18,551 nucleotides of DNA from positions 1 through 18,551 of the forward strand of contig CAZJRB010000134.1 in the NCBI GenBank assembly GCA_964547995.1. Reading direction: 5' to 3'. Shown here in pieces: positions 1 to 7,388 of this stretch (position 1 is the stretch's first letter; each line of letters begins with the position of its first letter). A program made the translations under genes and the position numbers. The notes below the pieces were generated by a model. The model ran no database searches. It was not told where the DNA came from and saw only the letters and a list, made by a program, of their open reading frames with translations. The stretch comes from CAZJRB01 sp964547995 (GTDB lineage Bacteria > Planctomycetota > Planctomycetia > Pirellulales > Thermoguttaceae).

Positions 1-140
1 GTTACAATAGGGCTACCGTTGGCTCAATTCACCCCGGAAAAGGGAGAAGAACCTTATTTTTACTCTCATTCCGCATTTTCCAGAAAAAATGTCGCATTCT
101 CCCGCGCTTTACCATGAACTCAGTAGAAAGGAACAAAACC

Positions 141-392
141 ATGCGAAACTTCATTCTTCCACTGACTGCGATTCTGATGGCGATGGCAATCTTCTCCTGT
201 GCGGCGACGCCGGCCGATGCCCAGGAAGACTTCGTGATCGTCGTAACCGGCAACGGGGCAACGGCCCAGCAGGCGATTGCCGATGCCTACGAGAAGGCGG
301 CCCAGTTTGGCCCCTACGAAATCGTAGGCCAGACAGTTGAGCCGCTTTGCGGGGGATGGGTCTGCATTCTGGAACTCGTACAGATTGGATGA
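141..392 (+). CDS. small exported protein, 83 aa, unknown function
   Basis: The start ATG at 141 is chosen because a purine-rich GAAAGGA ribosome site lies about 8 bases upstream; an in-frame ATG at 114 has none. Residues 1-27 form a signal peptide: MRN, a hydrophobic core FILPLTAILMAMAIFS, then an A-D-A type cleavage site before QED. A lipoprotein reading at Cys20 is possible but the preceding IFS is a poor lipobox. The mature part is only about 56 residues, with a strand-like start (FVIVVTGNG), an alanine-rich helix (ATAQQAIADAYEKAAQFG) and a C-terminal part holding two cysteines four apart (CGGWVC), which could form a disulfide outside the cytoplasm. I do not recognise the family. The gene is followed by a hairpin at 417-445 and appears to be transcribed alone. 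It is short, but the ribosome site plus signal peptide make it a believable gene. Confidence 0.68.
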   Translation: MRNFILPLTAILMAMAIFSCAATPADAQEDFVIVVTGNGATAQQAIADAYEKAAQFGPYEIVGQTVEPLCGGWVCILELVQIG

Positions 393-416
393 GACTCGGC
401 CACCGAAACACGAAAT

Positions 417-445
417 GCTCCGACCGATCGCAAGACGGCCGGAGC
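417..445 (+). terminator. hairpin downstream of the small exported gene
   Basis: GCTCCG (417-422) pairs with CGGAGC (440-445), and inside it CCG (424-426) pairs with CGG (436-438) across one mismatch. The following bases are only mildly T-rich (GGTTGAATTTCTT), so it may be a weak terminator or just a 3' end structure. Confidence 0.35.
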
Positions 446-471
446 GGTTGAATTTCTTGGCGGCGGCACCT

Positions 472-508
472 CAAGAAAAGTAGCATGCACACTCCGTGTG
501 CCGTCCGC
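472..508 (-). repeat. left arm of a 37-base inverted repeat
   Basis: The reverse complement of 472-508 matches 688-724 at 36 of 37 positions; the one difference is T486 against C710. The arm itself contains a small palindrome, GCACAC, loop TCC, GTGTGC (487-501). The pair brackets a 179-base spacer and may be a mobile palindromic element. Confidence 0.85.
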
Positions 509-664
509 TCACGGCAGCGGAAATCGAGGGACCGGCCCCCTCTTATGGCTGGGCGGTCAACCGCGAATTCTCGCCGGTACCGAAACTTTTTCGCCCCCTT
601 GGGCGTCTGATTGAGTGTAGGATTGTATTCATGAGGCACCCGGGGTTGGGGAAGGGAAAAAACG

Positions 665-2206
665 ATGGGAAGATCGACTATTCCGCGGCGGACGGCACAC
701 GGAGTGTGCCTGCTACTTTTCTTGCTCTTCGGCCCCCTTGTCGGCAACATATTCGCCGACGTCAACCTCGTCACGACTCCCCGGCGCGAGGGCGTCCAGC
801 TTACGATCTACAACTCCGAAGACATCACAATGGTCCGCGAGAACCGGCTGCTGACCGTCAAGCAGGGCGTCAACCGCATCCAATTCACCTGGGCCAACAC
901 GCTGATCGACCCGACGAGCATCGATTTTCGGATTCTCGACCACGCGGACAAGGTCGACCTGATCGACACGACGTTCCCAAGCGGCCGCAACGACGCGTTG
1001 CAGTGGAACATCCAGAGTCAAATGGCCGGGAAAATCCCGGTCGAAATCCGCTACTTCACCAGCGGCATCACCTGGAAGGCCGACTACGTGGGCATCGCCG
1101 ACGAGGACGAAACAAAGCTGGGGCTTACCGGCTACGTCCGCGTGTTCAACAACTCGGGCGAGTTGTACGACAACGCCCAGGTCCGGCTGGTCGTCGGCAC
1201 GATCAACCTGGTCGAGCGGATCGCCGACCTGGCCACCCGCCCGGCGCCGACATCCGGGCCCAAACCTACCGGAGAAGTGTCAAGACTGGCGCTCGGCAAG
1301 GAATTGGACAAGGTCGTCGCCGACTACAAGCTTCATGCCCGCGACGGCCGGCTCGACGTATCCGGACTGCTGAAGGAACAGCGAAAGGACGTCAAGAAGC
1401 AGGGCCTTTCGGAGTACTTCCTTTTCACGATCGAGGGCCGCGAGGACATCAAGGACAAAGAGCCCAAGCGGTTGGTGTCGATGGACGTGGCTGAGGTGCC
1501 GTTGGAGTGCTTCTACAAGCTGACCGACCGCGACGGCGGCACGCAATTCACGAAATACTACCGCTTCAAAAACAAGAAGCTGTTGGACGATGCCGGCAAG
1601 GAAAAGGATCTGCCAGCGATGGAGAACCTCGGTGAGTCGCCGCTGCCCGATGGAAACGTCCGGCTCTTCTTCGAGTACAAAACCAAGGACCTTGCGTACG
1701 TCGGCGGTACGCAGACCAAGTACGTCCCGATCGGCGACCGCGTCGAGGTGAACGTCGGCCGCGACCCGGATATCACCATCAAGCGACGGCTCAAAGACCA
1801 GCACGTCAGGAATGTCGTCGCCCGGCAGTACAAGCGGCGGCTCGATAACACGTTCGTTCTCTACTACGATCTGATCGACTACGACGAGACGTTCTTCTAC
1901 GAGGAAGAGATCGTCTCGGGCAAACCGGTCGTCGCCAAGACCGAGTTGGAACGCCGCTTCGACGCCAACAACGTGGTCCTCTGGGGAAGCGAGGGCCAGC
2001 CGAAGGACTGGAACAGCGACGAGGCGGGGGCGTACGTCGACCTGCACAACATCGACGGCCGCGTCGAACGGGTCGACCAAAACCACGTCAAGTACTTCCT
2101 CGACCTGGAGCCCGGCCAGAAGCGGTTCGTCACCTACTCGGTAACCTACAAGCGCCGCAAGGTCGGCCCCGAGCTGAACAGCTACAAACGCCGCGAGCCG
2201 CTGTAG
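665..2206 (+). CDS. secreted DUF4139-like protein, 513 aa
   Basis: The ATG at 665 follows a GGGAAGGG ribosome site. Residues 1-31 are a signal peptide (twin arginine-like RR at 8-9, core VCLLLFLLFGPLVG, cleavage after NIFA), so the protein is exported. Residues about 125-185 (YFTSGITWKADYVGI, GYVRVFNNSGELYDNAQVRLVVG) and about 335-375 (YVGGTQTKYVPIGDRVEVNV) match the DUF4139 pattern as I remember it: a beta-rich domain with a 'tsG.tW.adY' start and a late 'vGd.v.l.vG' segment. The biochemical role of this family is not established. No membrane anchor follows the signal peptide. The next gene starts 34 bases downstream on the same strand, so the two are probably one operon. Oddly, codons 9-20 of the signal peptide lie within the right arm of a 37-base inverted repeat. 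Confidence 0.85.
   Translation: MGRSTIPRRTAHGVCLLLFLLFGPLVGNIFADVNLVTTPRREGVQLTIYNSEDITMVRENRLLTVKQGVNRIQFTWANTLIDPTSIDFRILDHADKVDLIDTTFPSGRNDALQWNIQSQMAGKIPVEIRYFTSGITWKADYVGIADEDETKLGLTGYVRVFNNSGELYDNAQVRLVVGTINLVERIADLATRPAPTSGPKPTGEVSRLALGKELDKVVADYKLHARDGRLDVSGLLKEQRKDVKKQGLSEYFLFTIEGREDIKDKEPKRLVSMDVAEVPLECFYKLTDRDGGTQFTKYYRFKNKKLLDDAGKEKDLPAMENLGESPLPDGNVRLFFEYKTKDLAYVGGTQTKYVPIGDRVEVNVGRDPDITIKRRLKDQHVRNVVARQYKRRLDNTFVLYYDLIDYDETFFYEEEIVSGKPVVAKTELERRFDANNVVLWGSEGQPKDWNSDEAGAYVDLHNIDGRVERVDQNHVKYFLDLEPGQKRFVTYSVTYKRRKVGPELNSYKRREPL
688..724 (+). repeat. right arm of the 37-base inverted repeat, inside a coding region
   Basis: This copy matches the reverse complement of 472-508 with one mismatch. 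It contains GGCACAC (694-700), loop GGA, GTGTGCC (704-710), a perfect 7-base stem. It is read through as codons for R-T-A-H-G-V-C-L-L-L-F-L in the signal peptide of the DUF4139-like protein. Confidence 0.85.
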
Positions 2207-2240
2207 CCAACGCCAACGCGCAGGAAAGGAAACCGAGGCA

Positions 2241-3860
2241 ATGATCCCAACAGAATTGTTTCGTAGACGGATGCCGTTGACGATCTCGTTTGCCCTCGCG
2301 GCGGCCTGTCTGCTGCCGCAGTTCGCCCAGGCCGAAGATCTACCCACCTTCCCAATACGGGAACTCGTCATTCGTTGCCCCGACATCGTTGTCGCCAAAC
2401 CTGTCGGCGAGTGCCAAGGAAAGTCGTGGCGGTTTCAGGTCGACCGGGTCCTCAAGGGCAGCCGCACCAAGCCGGGCGAGACGATCACCGTCCGCCGGAT
2501 GGACCTCTACCATGTCGGCGAGCCGCAGTGGGGCAAGGACAAGCCGGCCAAGCCACCGCAGGTTGTCGAAGCACTGTTGTTTCTCGCCCGCACGAACCAG
2601 TCGAACGGAAACAACGACACCTTCGCCCTGGAAATCTCCGGCATTCGTTGCCGGACCGCCGACGGAAAAGTCCTATGCCCGCGCCAGTGGATGAACCCGG
2701 GCAATTACTACCTGTCCCCGGAGAAACCGGAGACGAACGTCAAGTGGGACCAATTGATCGCTCAGGTCACCAAGGACATTCCAATCATCGACAAGGTCCT
2801 TTCCCTCCGCAAGATCAAAGACCCCGCAAAGCGGAACCAGGCCATCTTCAAGTGGATTGACGAGCACCACGGCGAATTCACCAACTCGCCGTGGGATCGA
2901 GCCAACCCCGGCTGGGGATCGTTAGAGCGGAGAGTCTTCTGTTGGATTCTCGAAACCTGCCGGGCGGAAGACGGATGGAAGGCGCTGAAGCTCTACCGGC
3001 AGATCGCCCAATATCCCGGCTACGGACCCGGCGGCAACGAGCCGACGTTTGAATTCCCCGGCGGCCGCCGGTTGCTCCTTGCGGTTGCCACCGACCCGAA
3101 GCAGCCGATCGAAGATCGCAGGATGGCGCTGTACCACCTGATGAGTTCGTTTTGGCCGAGGCACCACTACCCGAAATACCCCGGCTTGGCCAACGTCTCG
3201 CCGGAGGAACAGACCGAGATGATCAACCGCGTGAGCCCCTTACTCAAAGACAAGGACGCCGAAATGCGCGGTCTTGCCACCCGGGCGTTGGATAACGTGA
3301 GCGACCCCCGCGACGGCGCCTTGAGCGATCGCACCACGCAGGCCGCGCTGCCGGCGTTGATCGCCGCCTACGGCAAAGAACCGCCCGGCAACACTCGCAA
3401 CAAGCTGGCCGAAGCCATTCGCGATCTCGGCGGCGAGAAGCGGTGGAAAGACGTCTCCGGCAATCCCGGCGGGATGCTGGTCATCCTCTACAGCTTCTCC
3501 CTGAACAACAACTACGGCCGCGAGAAGATCCATTTCTCGATGCTCATGCCCGGCGTGGGTGGATCGATCAACACCATCCAACGCCAGCCGACCCTGATTC
3601 TCGAACGGCTCGCAGCGGACGGCAAAATCGCCGAGCGAAAGACAATGCCCCTACCGGTCGATTACCCCAAAGACATCTGGACAAAAGGCTGGCACGCCTA
3701 CTCGGGTATGATCTCCGCGGACATCCCTTCCGCAAAGATGGCCGAAGGCCCCTGGCGGTTCACCGTCGAGGGCGTCGCCGGCAAAGACTCCCAACACCCA
3801 TGGCGCAGCGAGCCCGGGTTGTTCGAGCTGAAACGGGGCAATCGGGCGCGAGAACGGTAA
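2241..3860 (+). CDS. secreted protein with HEAT-like segment, 539 aa, unknown function
   Basis: The ATG at 2241 has an AGGAAAGGA ribosome site 10 bases upstream; ATG 2271 is an alternative that keeps the signal peptide. Residues 1-31 form an export signal ending AQA before EDLP. Residues about 40-115 (CPDIVVAKPVGEC, WRFQVDRVLKG, PGETITV, ALLFLAR) resemble an N-terminal module common in planctomycete exported proteins, in which a small beta domain carries a 'vl.G' strand turn. Residues about 185-260 and 285-400 are helical and look like degenerate HEAT/armadillo repeats (for example EMINRVSPLLKDKDAEMRGLATRAL and ALPALIAAYGKE). The C-terminal part (410-530) is beta-rich. No catalytic motif was recognised. 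Its position directly after the DUF4139-like gene suggests co-expression in the cell envelope, but no function can be named. Confidence 0.8.
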   Translation: MIPTELFRRRMPLTISFALAAACLLPQFAQAEDLPTFPIRELVIRCPDIVVAKPVGECQGKSWRFQVDRVLKGSRTKPGETITVRRMDLYHVGEPQWGKDKPAKPPQVVEALLFLARTNQSNGNNDTFALEISGIRCRTADGKVLCPRQWMNPGNYYLSPEKPETNVKWDQLIAQVTKDIPIIDKVLSLRKIKDPAKRNQAIFKWIDEHHGEFTNSPWDRANPGWGSLERRVFCWILETCRAEDGWKALKLYRQIAQYPGYGPGGNEPTFEFPGGRRLLLAVATDPKQPIEDRRMALYHLMSSFWPRHHYPKYPGLANVSPEEQTEMINRVSPLLKDKDAEMRGLATRALDNVSDPRDGALSDRTTQAALPALIAAYGKEPPGNTRNKLAEAIRDLGGEKRWKDVSGNPGGMLVILYSFSLNNNYGREKIHFSMLMPGVGGSINTIQRQPTLILERLAADGKIAERKTMPLPVDYPKDIWTKGWHAYSGMISADIPSAKMAEGPWRFTVEGVAGKDSQHPWRSEPGLFELKRGNRARER

Positions 3861-3899
3861 CTGCGTACTCGATTTTCGCGTGATCTGCCGGCCGGAGGA

Positions 3900-3912
3900 G
3901 GCGCTTTGCGCC
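3900..3912. terminator. short hairpin between convergent genes
   Basis: GGCGC, loop TTT, GCGCC, followed on the plus strand by a G-run and TTATTTT. It lies between the end of the HEAT-like gene and the end of the phosphosugar mutase. It is weak, but rightly placed for a terminator. Confidence 0.3.
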
Positions 3913-3973
3913 CGGGGGGTTATTTTGTGCAGCCGGGCGCGACCAACGGCCGCGGCTTTGTAGCCCGAAAAGC

Positions 3974-5776
3974 TCACCCTTTCATCGCTTCCAGGTCCTT
4001 CTGCATCGCCTCCATGCGATCGGCCAGGGCTTGCTTCGTCGCGGCCAGATCGGTGGTCTTTTCGGGCGGTTCGTGGGCGAACATGTAGAATTTCACCTTG
4101 GGCTCCGTGCCGGAGGGGCGGACGGCCACGTAGTTGCCCGGCCGCTCGAGATCGAAGATGACCATGTCGCCGGTCGGGCCGTCTAGCGGCCGCGGCTCGC
4201 CGCCCGGTTCGGTGACGGTGCCGGAGAGATAGTCGCGGGCGGCACGAACCTTCATGCCGGCGATCTGCTCCGGCGGGGTCGCGTGAAGCCGGGTCATCAG
4301 GGCCTTCATCTCCTCCATGCCCTGCTCGCCGCGCATGTAGACGGAGAACTGGCTTTCGGCGAAGCCGCCGTGCTGCCGGAAGAGGTCGTCGAGCTTTTCA
4401 TGGAGCGTCAGGCCGTCGGCCTTCAGGCGGGCGGCGTACTCGGCCAAGAGCATGGCGGCGACCGCGCCGTCCTTGTCGCGGACATGGTCGCCGGCCAAAA
4501 AGCCGTACGATTCCTCGGCCCCGAAGACGAACCGCTCCGGCCCGCGGCGGTCCATGTCGTCGCCGATCCACTTGAAACCGACCAACAGATTCCCGGAAGT
4601 CTGCACGCCGTAATGGTCGGCGATGCGGCGAATCAATTCGGTCGTGACCAGCGTCTTGCAGACGTAGTGTTCCGGCGTCAGCGTGCCCTGCGACTTGCGG
4701 ACGCTCAGCAGGTAGTCGGTCAACAGTGAGCCGATCTGATTGCCGGTCAGGGTCTTCCACTCGGCGCCCGGTTCGCGGGACACGGGCGCCGCGGCCCCCA
4801 GGCGGTCGGCGTCGGGATCGGTGGCCAGGATCAATTCGGCCCCGGTTTCCTTCGCCCGTTCGATCATGGCGTCGAAGACTTCGGCGTTTTCCGGGTTGGA
4901 AATGTGGTGGGGCACGTTGGTGAAATCGGGATCGGGCGTGGCGTGGGGGCCGAACACTTCGACGTCGTCGAACCCGACCGCCGCGAGCACCGGCGGGACG
5001 GCCGAGCCGCCGACGCCGTGCAGCGGCGAATAGATGATCTTCAACGCTCGCGGGCCAGCCAGGCTTTGCGAGGTGACCGCCGCGATGAACGCCGGGTCCA
5101 CCTCTTCCTGGCAGTAGACCACCCGGCCCTCGTCCATGGCCTTTTGAAACGGCATCCGCTTGATCTCGGTCACGCTCTGCATCCGCTCGATCGACCGCTT
5201 GTCGTGCGGCGGAACGAACTGTCCGCCGGAGGGGCCGTAGACCTTCACCGCGTTGTCGGTCGGCGGGTTGTGGCTGGCGGTGATGATGATCCCGCAATCG
5301 CACTGCTTGTAGCGGACCGCGAACGACAGCTCCGGCGTGCTGCGGTAGCCGTCGAGGAAATAGACGGTGAACCCGGCCGCCGCCATGATCTCGCTGCACA
5401 ACTCGGCAAACTCTCGCGACCGGTGCCGGGGGTCGTATGCGACGGCACAACGTAGCAGTTTGTCTGGATGGAGTTCCCGAATATAGTCGGCCAATCCCTG
5501 GGCGCTCTCGCCGATCGTGCGGTCGTTGATCGCGTTGCACCCGATCGGGTAGAGCCGGCCGCGGCGGCCCCCGGTGCCGAATGGAATGATCGTCCAGAAG
5601 GCGTCGTCCAGCTCCTTGAATTTCCCCTGGGCGAGATGCTCGGCCACCTGCGGGGCATATTCTGCCAGGTAGGGCTCGGTGAGCCAGGTGCGAATGTGTT
5701 CGGCAGCCGAGGCAGACAACCTCTCCTCGGCGACCGCGGATTCCAACTGGGCGAGTGCCGTTTCCGTGTCGATCAT
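3974..5776 (-). CDS. phosphoglucomutase/phosphomannomutase family protein, 600 aa
   Basis: This is an alpha-D-phosphohexomutase, which moves a phosphate between C1 and C6 of a hexose phosphate in the cytoplasm. All four family signatures are present: the phosphoserine loop TASHNP (166-171, Ser168), the metal loop DPDADRLG (320-327, three aspartates), the sugar-recognition loop GAEESYG (419-425) and the phosphate-binding loop RPSGTEPK (553-560). At 600 residues it is longer than GlmM or bacterial ManB (about 450) and near the size of PgcA-type phosphoglucomutases, so glucose-1-P/glucose-6-P is the best guess for substrate; phosphomannomutase or phosphopentomutase activity cannot be excluded. 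The ATG at 5776 is chosen because residue 1 onward fits the usual N-terminus and a good promoter lies about 57 bases upstream. The frame stays open further upstream, into the promoter and repeats, but those residues look unlike protein. Confidence 0.93.
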   Translation of the reverse strand: MIDTETALAQLESAVAEERLSASAAEHIRTWLTEPYLAEYAPQVAEHLAQGKFKELDDAFWTIIPFGTGGRRGRLYPIGCNAINDRTIGESAQGLADYIRELHPDKLLRCAVAYDPRHRSREFAELCSEIMAAAGFTVYFLDGYRSTPELSFAVRYKQCDCGIIITASHNPPTDNAVKVYGPSGGQFVPPHDKRSIERMQSVTEIKRMPFQKAMDEGRVVYCQEEVDPAFIAAVTSQSLAGPRALKIIYSPLHGVGGSAVPPVLAAVGFDDVEVFGPHATPDPDFTNVPHHISNPENAEVFDAMIERAKETGAELILATDPDADRLGAAAPVSREPGAEWKTLTGNQIGSLLTDYLLSVRKSQGTLTPEHYVCKTLVTTELIRRIADHYGVQTSGNLLVGFKWIGDDMDRRGPERFVFGAEESYGFLAGDHVRDKDGAVAAMLLAEYAARLKADGLTLHEKLDDLFRQHGGFAESQFSVYMRGEQGMEEMKALMTRLHATPPEQIAGMKVRAARDYLSGTVTEPGGEPRPLDGPTGDMVIFDLERPGNYVAVRPSGTEPKVKFYMFAHEPPEKTTDLAATKQALADRMEAMQKDLEAMKG

Positions 5777-5832
5777 GTTCGGTTCCCAACGAGACAAGCG
5801 ATTTCCTGCTACTGAGCCAAAAACTCTCCGAA

Positions 5833-5860
5833 AGTATACGTTGACGACTGTGGAGGACAA
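5833..5860 (-). promoter_or_regulatory. sigma70-like promoter for the phosphosugar mutase
   Basis: On the minus strand, -35 TTGTCC (5860-5855), a 16-base spacer and -10 TATACT (5838-5833, five of six consensus bases). Predicted transcription start is near 5826, giving a leader of about 50 bases. Confidence 0.5.
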
Positions 5861-5954
5861 GGAGCACCCCCAAGAGAGCGGGACACCGGTGCGGAGATCT
5901 CCGGCCAATGGTAGAATTGAAATGGTTGCTGCAATACGGTGCCGACAGACGCAG

Positions 5955-6004
5955 AGTGGCACGATACTCCGTATCGTGAAGCACGGCACGGAGTGCCGTA
6001 CCAC
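5955..6004. repeat. double palindrome upstream of the radical SAM gene
   Basis: Two adjacent perfect hairpins. The first is CACGATAC, loop TCC, GTATCGTG (5960-5978). The second is ACGGCAC, loop GGA, GTGCCGT (5983-5999). GTGG (5956-5959) and CCAC (6001-6004) close the pair. The second hairpin shares its GGCAC/GGA/GTGCC core with the repeat arm at 688-724. Confidence 0.75.
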
Positions 6005-6036
6005 ACTGGACTTGTCCGCGAAAGGAACCGCTTGCC

Positions 6037-6957
6037 ATGCCATCCGACTACCCCAGTTACCTGTCACTGCATGAAAGCGGCGAATTGGCCCGCCGGGCGG
6101 AACGGGCGGTCGAGTCGCTCGCCGATTGTGTCATGTGCGCCCGGGAGTGCCATGCCGACCGGTCGCGGGAAACGCCGGAAAAATCGTTCTGCCGCACCGG
6201 ACGCCACGCCCGGGTCAGCAGCGCGTTTCCGCACCACGGCGAAGAGCCCTGTCTGCGGGGCCGCAACGGCTCGGGCACAATCTTCTTCAGCTTCTGCAAT
6301 CTGCGATGTGTCTTTTGCCAGAACTACGAGATCAGTTGGCTGGGGCAGGGCCGGACGGTCGGGCCCGAGGAACTCGCCCGAATGATGATCGCACTTCAGC
6401 GCCATGGATGCCACAACATCAACTTCGTCACCCCGTCGCACGTGGTTCCGCAGATTCTCGAAGCCCTGGTGCCGGCCGTCGAAGACGGCCTTTCGCTGCC
6501 GATTGTCTACAACACGGGCGGCTACGATCGGCTGGAGACCCTGCAACTGCTCGATGGCGTGGTCGACATCTACATGCCCGACTTCAAGTTCTGGGAACCG
6601 GAGGTCTCAAAAGAGCTGACCGCGGCCGAGGACTACTGCGAGGTGGCGTGCCGGGCGCTGAAGGAGATGCACCGCCAAGTGGGCGATTTGGTCATGGACG
6701 AGCGGGGCATCGCCCGGCGCGGACTGTTGATCCGCCACCTGGTGATGCCCAACGATCAAGCCGGGACCCAACAAGTCATGCGGTTTCTTGCCCGGGAGGT
6801 CTCACCCGACACGTTCGTCAACATCATGGCCCAGTATCACCCGGAGCATTACGCAGCGGCACACCCCCAAATCAACAGGGGACTTGCCACCTCGGAATAC
6901 CTGGAAGCCGTGGAAATCGCGGAGCAGGAGGGACTTTCGCGGTTCGATCCACGCTAG
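6037..6957 (+). CDS. PflX-like radical SAM iron-sulfur protein, 306 aa
   Basis: This is a radical S-adenosylmethionine enzyme. The cluster-binding motif C-x3-C-x2-C is at Cys87, Cys91 and Cys94 (SFCNLRCVFCQNYEIS), the spacing of pyruvate formate-lyase activating enzymes. An upstream cysteine group (Cys31, 34, 38, 52 and Cys72) precedes it and could hold a second cluster or zinc. The overall pattern, including GHNINFVTPSH-like text (CHNINFVTPSHVVPQI), YNTGGYD and YMPDFKFW, fits the PflX/COG1313 group, whose substrate is unknown. No formate-lyase-like partner is nearby, so a glycyl-radical activating role is not supported. The ATG at 6037 follows a GAAAGGA ribosome site with about 10 bases spacing. 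It is transcribed away from the phosphosugar mutase, with a palindromic repeat in the shared spacer. Confidence 0.9.
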   Translation: MPSDYPSYLSLHESGELARRAERAVESLADCVMCARECHADRSRETPEKSFCRTGRHARVSSAFPHHGEEPCLRGRNGSGTIFFSFCNLRCVFCQNYEISWLGQGRTVGPEELARMMIALQRHGCHNINFVTPSHVVPQILEALVPAVEDGLSLPIVYNTGGYDRLETLQLLDGVVDIYMPDFKFWEPEVSKELTAAEDYCEVACRALKEMHRQVGDLVMDERGIARRGLLIRHLVMPNDQAGTQQVMRFLAREVSPDTFVNIMAQYHPEHYAAAHPQINRGLATSEYLEAVEIAEQEGLSRFDPR

Positions 6958-6972
6958 TCGTCTACGCCCCGG

Positions 6973-7000
6973 TTGCCTCAGGCGCGGTTTCTGGTACATT
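6973..7000 (+). promoter_or_regulatory. possible promoter of rpsR
   Basis: -35 TTGCCT (6973-6978, four of six), a 16-base spacer, -10 TACATT (6995-7000, four of six). It would start transcription near 7007 and give rpsR a leader of about 70 bases. Moderate match only; rpsR could also be read through from the upstream gene. Confidence 0.33.
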
Positions 7001-7018
7001 TAGGGTTCAGGCAGTTTC

Positions 7019-7038
7019 CCGCCCGCCAGGGTGGGCGG
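7019..7038 (+). promoter_or_regulatory. hairpin in the rpsR leader
   Basis: CCGCCC (7019-7024) pairs with GGGCGG (7033-7038) around an 8-base loop, ending 37 bases before the rpsR start. S18 with S6 is known in other bacteria to bind a leader RNA. Whether this simple hairpin is such a site is a guess. Confidence 0.3.
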
Positions 7039-7075
7039 CCAAACGGTACGAAACTCGAAAGCGGGAAATCACTCG

Positions 7076-7351
7076 ATGGCACGGCGAATGCAATTCAACC
7101 GCCCCAGCAAGCGGCGGGCCAAGGCGAAGGTCCGGGGCAAGAAGAAAGACCCCCTCTACATCGAAGGGCGGCGACCTCGCCCCATGTATGTCGATTACAA
7201 GGACTTGGAACTCCTGAAGAGACTCACCAATCGTCAGGGCAAAATCATCGGGCGACGCAAGACCGGATGCTCCGCCGTCAGTCAACACGCCGTGACCAAG
7301 GCCATCAAGCGTGCCCGATTCATGGCCCTGATGCCCTACGTCGGGGAATAA
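7076..7351 (+). CDS. rpsR: 30S ribosomal protein S18 (bS18)
   Basis: The 91-residue product carries the S18 signature: DYKDLELLKRLTNRQGKIIGRR (40-61), then AVTKAIKRARFMALMPYV (72-89). It sits in the platform of the small ribosomal subunit and pairs with S6. The first 35 residues are strongly basic (RRMQFNRPSKRRAKAKVRGKKK) as usual. The zinc-ribbon type N-terminal cysteines of some S18 proteins are absent; the only cysteine is Cys65. The ATG at 7076 gives the canonical MARR start; the ribosome site (GCGGGA) is weak. In most bacteria rpsR lies between rpsF/ssb and rplI. Here it stands alone, after a radical SAM gene and convergent with oppC, so it may be a relocated single copy or a second, cysteine-poor paralogue. 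Confidence 0.95.
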   Translation: MARRMQFNRPSKRRAKAKVRGKKKDPLYIEGRRPRPMYVDYKDLELLKRLTNRQGKIIGRRKTGCSAVSQHAVTKAIKRARFMALMPYVGE

Positions 7352-7357
7352 CGTACC

Positions 7358-7386
7358 AACCCCGGCACGCAGTGCCAGGGCTTTTG
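7358..7386. repeat. 29-base palindromic repeat, copy 1 (possible rpsR terminator)
   Basis: It contains GGCAC, loop GCA, GTGCC (7364-7376), extended by CCC/GGG with a bulged A, and ends in CTTTTG. The reverse complement of 17041-17069 matches it at 28 of 29 positions. The stem followed by CTTTT just after rpsR could act as its terminator. Confidence 0.8.
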
Positions 7387-7388
7387 CT

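Noticed and set aside
1..140. Gene or promoter at the left edge
   Set aside because: No frame with a ribosome site and no convincing -35/-10 pair; only the small exported gene's ribosome site is clear.
1280..2398. Minus-strand open frame of 372 codons
   Set aside because: It lies antisense to the DUF4139-like gene and into the next signal peptide; its composition is typical of a GC-rich shadow and it has no recognisable domain.
4398..6038. Minus-strand open frame of 546 codons in another phase of the mutase region
   Set aside because: It overlaps the phosphosugar mutase on the same strand in a different frame and is extremely arginine-rich; the other frame has every mutase motif.
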